The notes under the pieces are model-generated. The model did not search any database, had not been told where the DNA came from, and saw only the letters and a list, made by a program, of their open reading frames with translations. Shown here one piece after another: positions 53,918 through 64,000 of a stretch of 64,000 bases of DNA. The stretch covers positions 27,482,249-27,546,248 of the forward strand of contig NC_090283.1 in assembly GCF_037392515.1 (NCBI RefSeq), in the 5' to 3' direction. Each line of letters opens with the position of its first letter. The first letter of the stretch is position 1. The translations under genes and the position numbers were made by a program. Source of the stretch: Haliotis asinina (lineage: Eukaryota > Mollusca > Gastropoda > Lepetellida > Haliotidae).

Positions 53918-55405
53918 GGCATTGCATCTTAGGTATGAGCTGTAAAAGAAAGATATTACAAGCATTCCACTTTGAACACATAAAAATAAAAAATATAGTT
54001 TTAAAAACTGAAAAGCCTAAACAGCAAATCCAGGGATAATAAGTTGTGTACGTGTACAGTGTGAACTGAACTTGGATCTACCACAGCTTGAGATCTACAG
54101 TATCATTCATATGCACAAAGTAAGAGCACGAGTGTAGATGGTGGTCATATACATAATTTAATCATTATCGCAGAGTGTGAGAAACGAAAGCTGCTTATAC
54201 ATGGATCCCGTGGGCAAATTTATTACTGCGTGTTGTCACTCCAGTAACCATATTGAAATGGATGTGTTAATATCTGTTCATCACTTCATAACTAAACGCA
54301 ATCAAATTTGTGAATACAGCATACTGTTTTTGATGAAAAAAACCCGGCAATCCGTTATTTTTCAGCTTTCAATAATTTGTGATATTGTAATTATTGAATG
54401 TTGCTGGAATCTGGTTTCGTGCGATTGACTGAATTGCTTTGAACATGCAGTTGCATCTGACAAGGTCAGATTGACTGTATTTGACCGTTCCTTTTTCAAT
54501 AATGTTCGACCAGAAAAATGGATGTATTGAGTATCCTGTGCTGTGTGGTTTCACCAAAAACAGAGAAATAGCAGATTTTCACACGAGTTCGTAAATAATA
54601 ACACACTTTGTTACGACGGATGTAGTAAACAGAGACCGTGTTTCTTGTGTGTTTCAGTCGAAATGGGTACAACTAAATTCGGTTATAACGAAGTAATGAG
54701 TCATTGAGTATCGGGGTTGGGAGTGTTGGCGGATGCTAACCACTGTGGATTTACGTAAATATGTCGCCAGTCAAAATGTGGTTGACTTAATCCATTTCTA
54801 AGGCGAAGAGTATAATGGTAGTGATTATTTCATATCCGTGTGAATGAGTTTCATGTTTCAGTGTTATCATAGACGCTGGTGCCGTGGTTGTCTGTGGTAC
54901 CTACTGTACCTTATTACTGTTCTTGGTGTGTCATCAGTGAGAATGTGATGTCAGGGTAAAGCTTGCCCTAAAATACACTACATGAATTCAGGATGATGAC
55001 ATCAGAGTTGCTAGCGTTCCAATGTTTATTCCGATGTAGAGTATTTTCATATTCACTTAACAGTTCAAATAATTAACATATGAAAGATTATAACATGCAG
55101 TAATACAAATATTTAATATTATATATTATATATCATTTTCATATTCGTAACTGAATTTATAAAAGTAAACAGAACAGCAACATGCTTTGAACATGTAATT
55201 CAAATCACTTGACTCTTGAGAACATGTTGTACTCATGTATACCGCATTGTACTTCAACATGAACGTATGTTAGATGTTGTGTTATTAAGGAAACGTTACT
55301 TGTTTTTTTTAAGTTTAGAGAAAGACACATTCCAATAAAAATACACGACACATTAGATTCTTATTGGTAACACGAGTTTAAAATACTGAAACTTTATCTG
55401 TTGCA
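53918..55405. other. Intergenic sequence without visible features
   Basis: AT-rich; frames at 54177-54557 have no domain. No repeat recognised. Confidence 0.4.
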
Positions 55406-55409
55406 CATG

Positions 55410-55530
55410 GATGGTTTACGGTACTGACGATACTGTTTTAACATAATGCCACAGTAGGCCAACCAATATGGGATATCGAAGCCTGCGGCGTGACGAGCGA
55501 CATCTTGAACCCCTAGACTACATACCCGCT
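55410..55530 (+). repeat. SINE B fragment, tRNA-like end only, decayed
   Basis: GGATATCGAAGCCTGCGGCG followed by TGACGAGCGACATCTTGAAC and CCCTAGACTAC. It abuts the Tc1-like element at 55538. Confidence 0.6.
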
Positions 55531-55537
55531 GGGTATA

Positions 55538-56765
55538 TATACTATTAAGTAAATAAATAAATAAATAAAAGAAAAAAAAAAGAAAAAGAAAAGAAACGCA
55601 TAGGAGTGTTGTTTTATTTCAAAATGAAAGTTTTACCATTTGTATGGTAATATAGGCAACACTATTTCTAACTGGTACACATAGTGCACATTTGACATCC
55701 ATAAACAGGACTAATGTTGAAAATGTTGACTTTGATGCACTGTTGTCGAAAAAATGAGGACAGCATCGCCACAAAGTCAACTTGTGCGTTTTTGCATGTT
55801 GAGCATAGAAACCATGCACAAAACGGCTATAAAACGACAATGAGCTTTTGGAAATTGGCGTTCGTTAAGAAGACTTTGGAAAACTTTCCAACATGCCATG
55901 TCTTGATGCTCCCACCAGAAACATCGCCATCGGAAGGCTGCAGGCTGGAGAGACACAATCCTCTGTTGCTAGACGCCTGAACGTTAGTCAGAGCACCATT
56001 TCCAGGCTTGTCACCCGCTTTCACCAGACAGGTACAATGAATCGCCGTCGACGATCAGGTAGACCACGAGTCACTACGTCAGCTCAGGATCGCTACAGGT
56101 CCTTCGTTTACGCGATCGTACAACTTAAGGTGAGGGCACAGCAGCCAGGATACCAGGACTGAGGAGGATATCGGGACAAACTGTGCGTAACAGGTTGAGG
56201 GAACATGGACTCCGAGCAGAAGACGGCAACGTCCTACGCGGTGTTCACCGCGCCAATCGACTCGTTGGCTGAATTTGGTTCAGCGATGAGTCCAGGTTCC
56301 TGCTGCAGAAACGTGACGGTTGAACAGGGTATACAGGCGTGTCAACAAACGTTATGCGCCAAACTGCGTACGTCAAGTGGACAGATCTGGCGAGAGTAGA
56401 GTCATGATGTGGGCAGTGATATCCTACACTGATCGTACGCATCTGGTCCATGTTCAGGGGAACTTGATGGCAGTACACGTCAAAGTCGCCATCCTGCAGC
56501 GGCACCTCCTGCCCGCCATTGACGTCAAACGTGAAATGTTTCAGCAGGATAACGCCGGCCCGCACAGGGACTTTATGGCTGCTAGCAACGTGTATGTGTT
56601 CCCCTGGCCGTCTCGTTCCCCGGATCTCAACCCCATTGAACACCTACGGGACGAATTCGATCGACGTCTTTTTTGAAAGATCAATTCTGACAATGTTATT
56701 TATGATTGAATACACAGCATTGTGTCATAAAACAGGGTTATGCGTTTCTTTTTTGGAATAGTATA
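55538..56765 (+). mobile_element. Tc1-like transposon, both ends present
   Basis: The left end reads TATACTATT, then an A-rich expanded stretch, then AAAAGAAACGCATAGG and TGTTTTAT. The right end, reverse-complemented, reads TATACTATTCCAAAAAAGAA then ACGCATAACCCTGTTTTATG. The ends are thus inverted copies, with microsatellite growth ((AAAT)n and A-rich) inside the left one. TA flanks both ends, the Tc1 target. The 1.23-kb size is normal for the group. Confidence 0.8.
55893..56676 (+). pseudogene. Tc1-like DDE transposase, broken
   Basis: 55893-56160 holds the DNA-binding half: NIAIGRLQAGETQSSVARRL, NVSQSTISRLVTRFHQTG and SGRPRVTTSAQDRY. After disruptions, the first catalytic Asp lies near 56280 (SDESRFLL in a shifted frame). 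56320-56676 reads YRRVNKRYAPNCVRQVDRSG, MFQQDNAGPHRDF (second Asp) and WPSRSPDLNPIEHLRDEFDR (third acidic position). At least two frame changes and a deletion near 56160-56205. Close to, but not the same copy type as, the element at 52 kb. Confidence 0.8.
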
Positions 56766-57004
56766 TTAAAATTGGCAAATTCAGTTCTTACGTAAGTCGT
56801 GTAATTGCTTGCAATCTGTTGCTTCCAGTGTGGACAAACGTCTGGCAGAGGCGTGTTATGATTTTATAACCATTTGGTGCCAAACCTTTATTGTAGGAAA
56901 AGAAAGTTAAGGAAAAAATACCATGTAACTAACGGTTTTTTGTTTCAAAGGATTGAAAGTTTATCGTTATTGACAATCAATGAGCGTGCTATAACGAAAT
57001 AATT
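56766..57004. other. Short intergenic stretch, nothing seen
   Basis: Between the Tc1-like element and the LINE fragment. Confidence 0.4.
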
Positions 57005-57620
57005 TTGAATTTAGAAATTGTAGGCCATTGGACAACCGCTCTGAATCTTTTTCGTTATCAACTCCGAGAAACAGTAATTAAGATGTTTAATCAAGACTGG
57101 CATTCGGTTGTAGATAATAGCTCTCGCTATGATTCCTACAGAATGGTTAAAACCCGACTCCAACCCGAAAAGTACCTGTCACATTTAACATTCAAAGAGT
57201 TTTGAAATTCATTAATACGATTTAGATTAGAACTATCAAACTTAAATGATTAATGAAGGACGACGTATGTCCATAGACAGATATGAAAGAATTTGCCCTT
57301 TATGTTAATTATCTGTTAAAAACGAAATCCATTATATATTTTTCTGTCCATTTTACATAGATTTACGTAAACAACATATTCCTGAATGTTACCTCTCCAA
57401 GTCACCTACTGTAGATTTAAACAAATCCTGTCTACTCATGATAACTGTATCAACTTGAAACTATCACAATACATTCACAATGCAATGTCTAAACATGATA
57501 TTCTGTTTACATCATGTGTGTATTCAAGCTGTATGTGACTGTATAATACATGTAACTCCAATGTATATGGGCCGGGGTCCTGAAATACAATAAACATCTT
57601 TGACTTGACTTTGACAACTG
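57005..57620 (+). mobile_element. LINE 3' end (C-terminal pol remnant and 3' tail)
   Basis: Open start with FNQDWHSVVDNSSRYDSYRM and PEKYLSHLTFKEF, then broken pieces fitting a C-P-L-C...H...C finger (near 57290-57350) and SQYIHNAMSKHDILFTSCVY. It ends GGGCCGGGGTCCTGAAATAC then AATAAACATC and TTTGACTTGACTTTGAC. The C-terminal zinc-knuckle arrangement and a short pentamer-repeat tail fit a truncated CR1/L2-type non-LTR element, as most LINE copies are. Confidence 0.65.
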
Positions 57621-57904
57621 CTGTCTGACGCGGGGTGGGATGTTACTAGCAAAAAAGTACAAAATATGCATCATTTCTCTACGTCACTCTGACAATGTCA
57701 CTTTGACCTACATAAGGTGACACTGACAAACATGTTATTGTTTTTGTGAATTCAGCATATTTTCGGACGAAAAACACCAACCCGAGAATTATTATGTTAC
57801 TTTTTTGACATTCTATAATTTTAACAATGAACTTACAATTGTTGGTCATATTGTGGTTTTTTTAAAATAATGTTGGACCAGAAGCTTGGGTCATTGCCTA
57901 AAAA

Positions 57905-57990
57905 AATGTCTACATTTACAAACTTGTAAGTGTCAAATAAAGATGGAATTTACAAACTTGTAAGTGTCAAATAAAGATGGAATTTACAAA
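57905..57990. repeat. 35-bp tandem duplication
   Basis: TTTACAAACTTGTAAGTGTC followed by AAATAAAGATGGAAT occurs twice in a row, with a partial third. Confidence 0.85.
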
Positions 57991-59825
57991 CATTTACAAA
58001 TGTGTAAATCTGATATTTGTATATGCATGTTTCTTGTCGTCTTGTACATAGTGTAAGTCCCTTCTTCTGATTCACTACATTCAAAGACTGTCCAAAGCAT
58101 TTATCTCACTAAGAAAACCCAAATACCAATCTGAGCAAACAGTATGTGATTAATCCATTGGAAATGAACCCACCTTGTATATATCTGTCCTCAAATGGAA
58201 TCTCATCTATATTTGTTTGTAAATATCGCGACTGCACGGCTTGAACACTTGTAGTGGGTGACGAACGAAAATATCCTTCACAATAACCTTGAACAGTGGC
58301 ATTTTTCACCATTCAGTTCAGGTATATGCAGTTGGATGGCATATATACTACAAATAAAAGGTATGGGAACACTTTAATATTTGACAGTCATATATATACT
58401 TAAAATTGCTGAGGTAATTTAAACTCCAAAGTAAGTGAAACGTGTGTGCAAATGGAAACTTTAAACGACATGCTAGAACATGTAGTGAAACAAGTGATTC
58501 AATATTCAGATGAGTTAAACAAACCATTCGCGCCGATTCACAAATGCCAGTGTCGAGTTGCTAGTCGCCGCATGGGACGTCTGACTTCCACATTCCCTAG
58601 GCTGTTATGTTTGGGCGTTTGAATCACACATGACGCTAATGTATTGCATTGCCTGCTTTTGAAAATGTTACTGCATGTTCTAGCCCATTTAACACACAAA
58701 TAGTTTCATTTACCTTAGAGTAAAATGTTGATTTTTGCTACGTTTAATTTAATATATGACTATCAAAGTTTAAGGTATACTTTTTGTTTGTAGTATATGC
58801 TTGTAGTAAATGGATCCGAGAAAAATAATGGCACAAAAGACACTTTAATGAAACATGCAATGATTGAAATATACGGTTGCCACGTTATTTAACTCATGAC
58901 AAGAAACTTTAACCTGATAAGGTACATTTATACCTGATGTAAACATCAGAATTTTTAAGTAGCCTAAAGAAGTATGCAATACATCATTTCAGAGTCAGAG
59001 ACCCATTTGGAAGAAAAGAGTTTATTAAATGAGAATTCAACCCAACTTAACAGATTAGTCATTCGCAAGCTGAACATTCTCAAGCAGATATCACATGTCC
59101 AAAATTTGTCAATGTCAATATGAACTTTACTGTTAAGCTTTATAAATCAATATTGACAACTGATGACTGCTTCATTATCAGTGAACAATCATCGAAAAAC
59201 AATTGGCTAATGTCATTTTTCATATTTTCCTATCCAGGGTGTTATTGAAGATAAGTACTGCATGATGCAATTTGCTATTTCAAAGTGATGACAAATATAT
59301 CATGAACACAAATGTCTGTGCATGATGCTTTAAAGGGCCTGTGTCACTGTCTTATTGCCTGTTCAACGAATTAACCCTTAATGGGCAATTGATGAAAATA
59401 CAAACTGGTGTATACCGTAGCGAATTATTTAGAATATGGTACTTAGTCAATCGGGTGCAATAAATTAATTGAATTCAAACACATTGAGTCACTTTAAATT
59501 TTGAAAACGACCTGTTAACATTACTCGTTTTTCCACATCATTCCACTTTGATGTTTTACATTAGCATACAGAGCAATGGATTAGCATACATAGCGATTAC
59601 TAATTTACATTTTCATTATTCGACATTATTCAGCTGGCTGGCTGGCTGGTGTTCTGTTTAAAAAGGCCACATACTGAGTCTTTTGTTGCATAACATATTT
59701 TATCAGCGAAAGATCTCTTTGCTTCGGGGATATTTTTCTTTATATCAATGATTTTTCGCTGTTTCGTGTATTTTTTTTAAAAAACGATAGAAGAAAACAT
59801 GAAGAAACGATAGAATTAGTTTGAA
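57991..59825. other. Intergenic sequence without visible features
   Basis: AT-rich. A GCTGGCTGGCTGG run lies near 59634. Frame 58312-58109 (minus) has no recognised domain. Confidence 0.4.
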
Positions 59826-60219
59826 ATGTCAAATAATTTCACGTTACTTGAAATATTTCCTTGCTACTTAAATAACGAAAATATAAGCAACGAGAAAATA
59901 ATTGGCGTGACGAGAAAATATTTGAAACATTTCGGAAATATCCCAAGCACACTGATTGGAGCAACACACAAACTAAAAACAAAAACAACTTTGTCATCAC
60001 CACTCCCGTCAGTGTAAAGAATGGATTCTGATGGTAACCCTTTTGCCCCCAAACCGATATTACGTTACCCTTGGTGTTGTTGCAATAAATGAGTTTGCAA
60101 CTTTCACCAATTTCGTTACATTGAGCATCGATGAGAGTAATTTGAATGAGTTCGATGACGAAAATTCTGTTTTGGAAAAGGGTCAGATTAATTTGACACC
60201 GACGTTAGTCAAGCTTTAG
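59826..60219 (+). other. Two adjoining unknown open frames
   Basis: 59826-60017 (starting MSNNFTLLEIFPCYLNNENI) and, in another frame, 60031-60219 (TNFVTLSIDESNLNEFDDEN). The second has coding-like acidic composition. No splice framing, no known motif. Could be a decayed mobile-element gene. Confidence 0.2.
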
Positions 60220-60760
60220 ATAGCAAATTGCAGGATGTTCCCTTACAAAACCCCAAGACTATGGCCTTTGGCGTGAACTTAAAGCATCCAACGTAATGTA
60301 ATTAGCTTCTTGCAAGATTCCTTTTCGTCGCTCTATGCAATAAACAAGAAGTTGTTATCCACGCTTCTCTTTAATAACTCGCCAGCTTCTAGAATGCGGA
60401 TGAAACCATTACTTTTCACTTTGGACAAAAATGAACCATATCTGAAGCAAATTTTGTTATGAAGGATTTGGTTTGTTCCGCTTTAGTTATTGCATTCCGC
60501 TTACCATTCCCACTTTTAATAAAAAGTTCATCTTATATAAGATTACATGATGGCATGTGCTCTGAAACAAAACCTTGGAACTTCAAACATACACTTCTTT
60601 TCAAATTTGAATGATATTTATCACCGATATTCCAAAGCAGACTGAACAGAATACACGTGATTCTCAATTCTTTCCAATTGCATATCTACAGAAACAGTAT
60701 CCCATAAAACTTGGGAAATAAACAGGATACCAAATCATTTGTTAGACAGGGGATGACAGA
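60220..60760. other. Intergenic sequence without visible features
   Basis: Nothing recognised. Confidence 0.4.
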
Positions 60761-60788
60761 CGAACATGGGGATATTCTGGGCGAAATC

Positions 60789-61030
60789 CTGTTTGATCAC
60801 CCTGCTTTATTTGATTAGCCTGATCTATTTGATCACCCTGCTTTATTTGATTAGCCTGATCTATTTGATCACCTTGCTTTATTTGATTAGTCTGATCTGT
60901 TTGATCACCCTGATGTATTTGATTTGCCCGATCTATTTGATCACCCTGATGTATTTGATTTGCTTGATCTAGTTGATCCCCCTGGTTTATTTTATTAGCT
61001 TGTACTGTTTGATCACCCTGATTTATTAGA
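60789..61030 (-). repeat. 36-bp tandem repeat, about 6.5 copies, open on the minus strand
   Basis: Unit on the plus strand CTGATCTATTTGATCACCCT followed by GCTTTATTTGATTAGC. On the minus strand it encodes a 12-residue repeat of the type QANQIKQGDQID inside a 112-codon frame (61080-60742) that starts MFPVTAKICSSPVLSLNL. Since 36 is a multiple of three the frame stays open by construction, so coding is unproven. The complementary frame is Leu/Ile-rich. Confidence 0.85.
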
Positions 61031-61080
61031 TTTAAACTTAAGACAGGAGACGAGCAGATTTTTGCGGTTACGGGAAACAT

Positions 61081-61999
61081 TTCAGTTTACAATAATGCAA
61101 AACGTGAGTCATGGGTTCAAGGGTTTCTTTACACCAAGGACATCCAAATTTCAAACAGTAACCTTGGTGACCTCAAACGCCGGATGTGCAAATGTAAGAT
61201 AGTGGAAATGTCAAGAACAAGCAGTGAGGGAAATGATTGGTTCGCTTATACGAAAATTACACGAATTTACAGTAAGATATCCGGTATTAAAAGTAAATAA
61301 GCTGCTGATGTTAGGCTGTCGATTTACATACAACATCCCCTCTAAAAGGTGGGTCTAGCGCGATTCGCCGCGATATAACGAGATCCACTGAAAACGTTTG
61401 TGCGAGTACACCACTAGTGAATGTCAGTGCATATGGGGAAAGGTAAAATATATCCATATTGATGAAACATTTTGAAAGGAATAGAACAAATTGTCACATT
61501 TTTCCTTGATATTTTTTATCTTTGTTTCCTCCTTGCCATTACTTGTTTGATTCTCTTTACAGTTAAAAATTTGCCGTGACAAAAGGTGCAAGAAATCCCC
61601 TGTGAACCAGGAAAACGGAACAAAGACAAGTCTAATACATTCAAATATTATTATTAGCAAAGAGAGCAAGTTATACGAAGTCACAAGTCAATTTCACAAT
61701 ACCGATTTTAAAAACAGTACAAATGCGCAGTGGGTCACAAAATATACTACAGCAAACTCTCCAAAGTCTTAGTGCGAGAGAGAAACAGTTACGCAGAATG
61801 TAACACAGCGAGCGGTCTGGCAGCGTTGACGGAGATTGATGATGTATAGGCCTATACTCCAGCAATTGTGAATGTGTCCAGAAGTCTTAACCGGGAAAAG
61901 TCCCTTTTGGCCAGAAAACTGTGTATTAGCGTGAGACTTAAAAGAATTTGATTCTTGTGAATCAAACAATAATCATCTGCCAACATTGCTGCCTTATGT
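61081..61999. other. Intergenic sequence without visible features
   Basis: Short frames on both strands, none recognised. Confidence 0.35.
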
Positions 62000-62412
62000 A
62001 AGTCATCAAGCTTTTGTTCCTCCAAATAAGTCTTAAGATCGGCATGAAATCTCCCATCAACACTAACTCTCTCAAACCATCAAAGTCTGTGACTTCATTA
62101 GACACACGCCACCTATCAAACATTGTTTCCTTTCATCTAGCAAACTCTACAAAAGTCTCACTGTCCCTTTTGTGAGCATTTCTGAATTTCTGACGATAAG
62201 TCTCAGGCACTAATTCATAAGCTTTCAAAATTGTACTCTTGACAAGATCATAATTGTTGTACTGACAAAGCTGAATAAGCATCCTGAGCTTTACGTTTCA
62301 AAACAGTTTGCAATAACATAGTCCATGACTCCCTAGGCCACTTGAGATTTTCAGCAACTTTCTCAAAATGTAGAAAATATTTATCTTTATCATTAAAAAA
62401 GGGTACAAACCC
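62000..62412 (-). pseudogene. Gypsy-type gag fragment, cut by a SINE
   Basis: Read leftwards: KDKYFLHFEKVAENLKWPRE, SWTMLLQTVLKRKAQDAYSA and LSVQQL. After a one-base slip it reads YDLVKSTILKAYELVPETYR, QKFRNAHKRDSETFVEFAR and RWRVSNEVTDFDGLRELVLM. This is the conserved helical core of gag proteins of mollusc/fish Gypsy-like LTR elements. The upstream half is missing because SINE A occupies 62418-62649. One stop and one slip are visible. No LTR, protease or RT was seen nearby. Confidence 0.65.
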
Positions 62413-62417
62413 GGGAT

Positions 62418-62649
62418 ATTGCCATAAAAGGCGACTATGCTTGTCGGAAGGGGCGTCTAACGGGATCCAGTGGTCAGGTTCGCTGACCTGGTTGACACAT
62501 GTCATCGGTTCCCAATTGCAAAGATCGATGCTCATGTTGTTGATCGCTGGATTGTCTGGTCCAGACTCGATTATTTGCAGACCGCCGCCATATAGCTGGA
62601 ATATTGCTGAGTGCAGCTTAAAATTAAACTGACTCACTCACTCACTCTT
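62418..62649 (-). repeat. SINE A copy, reverse orientation
   Basis: GCCATAAAAGGCGACTATGC, GTGGTCAGGTTCGCTGACCT, CGATGCTCATGTTGTTGATC and GCCGCCATATAGCTGGAATA, ending in (ACTC)n. Confidence 0.9.
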
Positions 62650-62918
62650 CTTGTCTTACAAATTGCACGTGCATACGCAAACTGCGTAGCTGAAACTCTT
62701 AGCGAGGATTATTCAGTCAAATATGTGACACATCTGAATGTACTTTACATATGGTTTTGTAACAAAGGTAGACGTCGATCATTGAAACAGTGTGAGTGTT
62801 TGTGTTTACACCGGCCAGTTTGTTAATCATTGAGTTTTTATACCTTAGTTCAATATAATGAAATTGTCTTGTCCAGACTCAATTAAGGCCTCCCTGAGTA
62901 ATTGAAGGGATTTTAGCG

Positions 62919-63486
62919 AACACGCTCGGCCATCTTCGGAGCTATCTCGGCTCCGTTCCGTGATTTGTCGGTCGCGTCCTGAAACTCATGCATCAAAACA
63001 CGGCGTCAGTGGAAGGAGCACTCGTCTCGGGGAGTTTTGTTTTTAGTTCCTACTATTTCATTTTTATAATTATTCACCTTTGAACATCCGTGTTAAATGC
63101 GTTTATGTATGCTGTGCTTGTCGGAGCAACAGATTATTTTTTCAGGAAAAGATCGTCACTGCAGAAGAGTGTCATAAGTCATGCCCCAGGAGGCTTCCGA
63201 TGTTCAAACGTAAACAACATCCAGGGACATGACTTATGACGCTCTTTTACAGTGACGATCCTTTTTTTTAAAGAAAAAAAAAAACAATTCATAGTCCCGA
63301 CAACACCTTATACCTAATCGCATTCAACACGGGTGGTCAAAGGAGTATAATTATAAAAATGAAATAGTAGGAACTAAAATCAAAACTCCCCGAGACTGAC
63401 GACGTGTTTAGATATATGAGTTTCAGGAGGGGAACGGCAAATCACGGAACGGAGCCGAGATAGCTCCGAAGATGGCCGAGCGTGTT
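62919..63486. mobile_element. 568-bp fold-back (long inverted repeat) element
   Basis: The left arm (62919 to about 63190) and right arm (about 63222-63486) are inverted copies of each other. Outer ends AACACGCTCGGCCATCTTCG and, opposite, CGAAGATGGCCGAGCGTGTT are exact complements. Inner ends GATCGTCACTGCAGAAGAGT and the reverse complement of GCTCTTTTACAGTGACGATC also pair. The middle of the arms has diverged. The spacer is about 31 bp. No coding capacity. No obvious target duplication. Confidence 0.85.
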
Positions 63487-63629
63487 TCAAGCATTACCGA
63501 CATAGGGGCGTTGTGTTTATGTTTTTACAGCTAAACAACCGGTCACGCTGTAATTGTTTCGCGAGTGGGCTGCTCTTGTTTACATCTGAGATGCAATTCC
63601 TTCAAATTTGCTGTAATTAGGGGGCTTGT

Positions 63630-63706
63630 AATTATTTACAGACCTCCGCCATATAGCTGGAATATTGATGAATGCGGCGTAAAACTAAACCTCACTCACT
63701 CAATAT
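63630..63706 (-). repeat. SINE A tail fragment
   Basis: ATTTACAGACCTCCGCCATA, TAGCTGGAATATTGATGAAT, GCGGCGTAAAAC and CTCACTCACTCA. Confidence 0.85.
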
Positions 63707-64000
63707 AATGACGTTTAACACATTAAAATAGCACACTTTAATTTACACATTGTTATGTTTTGTTATCATTAATAGTAAATGGAAGAATATTTTGGTATGA
63801 TTTTAACGGCTACGACATACGAAAGACGAAAGTTTCATGAACCGTTTTGAACTGCTTAGAGAGATCTTATGGCTAAAGTAAACAGTAAAGGAATACAGGA
63901 TGGTGGTCTTACACACTTCCAACGAGATTTGAAGTTCGACTCCCCAAGGAAAGCATACATGGAATAACGATGACTGTTCAACATGGCACGTATCTATCTG

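Noticed and set aside
60766..60972. Leu/Ile-rich 'membrane protein' frame
   Set aside because: Complement of a 36-bp tandem repeat; hydrophobicity comes from the repeated unit.

Overview
The window is animal nuclear DNA, AT-rich, with intron-containing genes and very dense repeats. The commonest repeats are two short interspersed families that end in GAGT (or ACTC) tetranucleotide runs next to a 'GCGGCGTAAAAC' motif. From memory this is typical of gastropod molluscs, most likely abalone (Haliotis). That assignment is an inference from repeat style and from the protein families present. No bacterial-style operons, tRNA or rRNA genes or CRISPR arrays are visible.

Left third (1-25.4 kb) holds two real host genes, transcribed divergently. 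On the minus strand, 18.3 kb down to the left edge carries the 5' part of ZC3H13, a subunit of the m6A RNA-methylation writer complex. Seven coding exons can be placed (18239 down to 2885) with matching reading phases, and the gene runs off the left edge. Its first intron is of the rare GC-AG type. Its 7.8-kb fourth intron is a repeat warehouse: a 41-bp minisatellite, a 52-bp satellite, a (GAGT)n tract, a 19/38-bp array split by a hAT-like element, and SINEs. A decayed tyrosine-recombinase (DIRS-like) retroelement with inverted ends lies just beyond the last visible exon. On the plus strand, 19.6-25.4 kb, a four-exon gene encodes a 232-residue four-pass membrane protein resembling the MS4A/CD20-like family. 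About 1.4 kb separates the two start codons and contains a 59-bp tandem repeat.

Middle (25.4-33.7 kb) is intergenic: a decayed DDE transposase gene, a 46-bp minisatellite, SINEs and a 181-bp inverted-terminal-repeat element.

Right-centre (33.7-47 kb) is the wreck of a Polinton/Maverick, a large virus-like DNA transposon. It has a broken protein-primed family-B DNA polymerase, a probable capsid gene, and a set of gene families recognised as Polinton-associated but of unknown function. All carry stops or frameshifts. Two SINEs have inserted into it with clear target-site duplications. An intact 207-codon reading frame of unknown function follows at 47.1 kb.

Right end (48-64 kb) is a graveyard of transposons: an intron-containing FLYWCH/MULE transposase pseudogene, two Tc1-like elements, a LINE 3' end, a gag fragment cut by a SINE, a 36-bp in-frame tandem repeat, and a 568-bp fold-back element. 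I see no host gene with confidence to the right of 25.4 kb.

Coordinates of exons rest on splice signals plus phase agreement read by eye. SINE, satellite and pseudogene borders are approximate to about 5-30 bp unless a duplication or terminal repeat fixes them.
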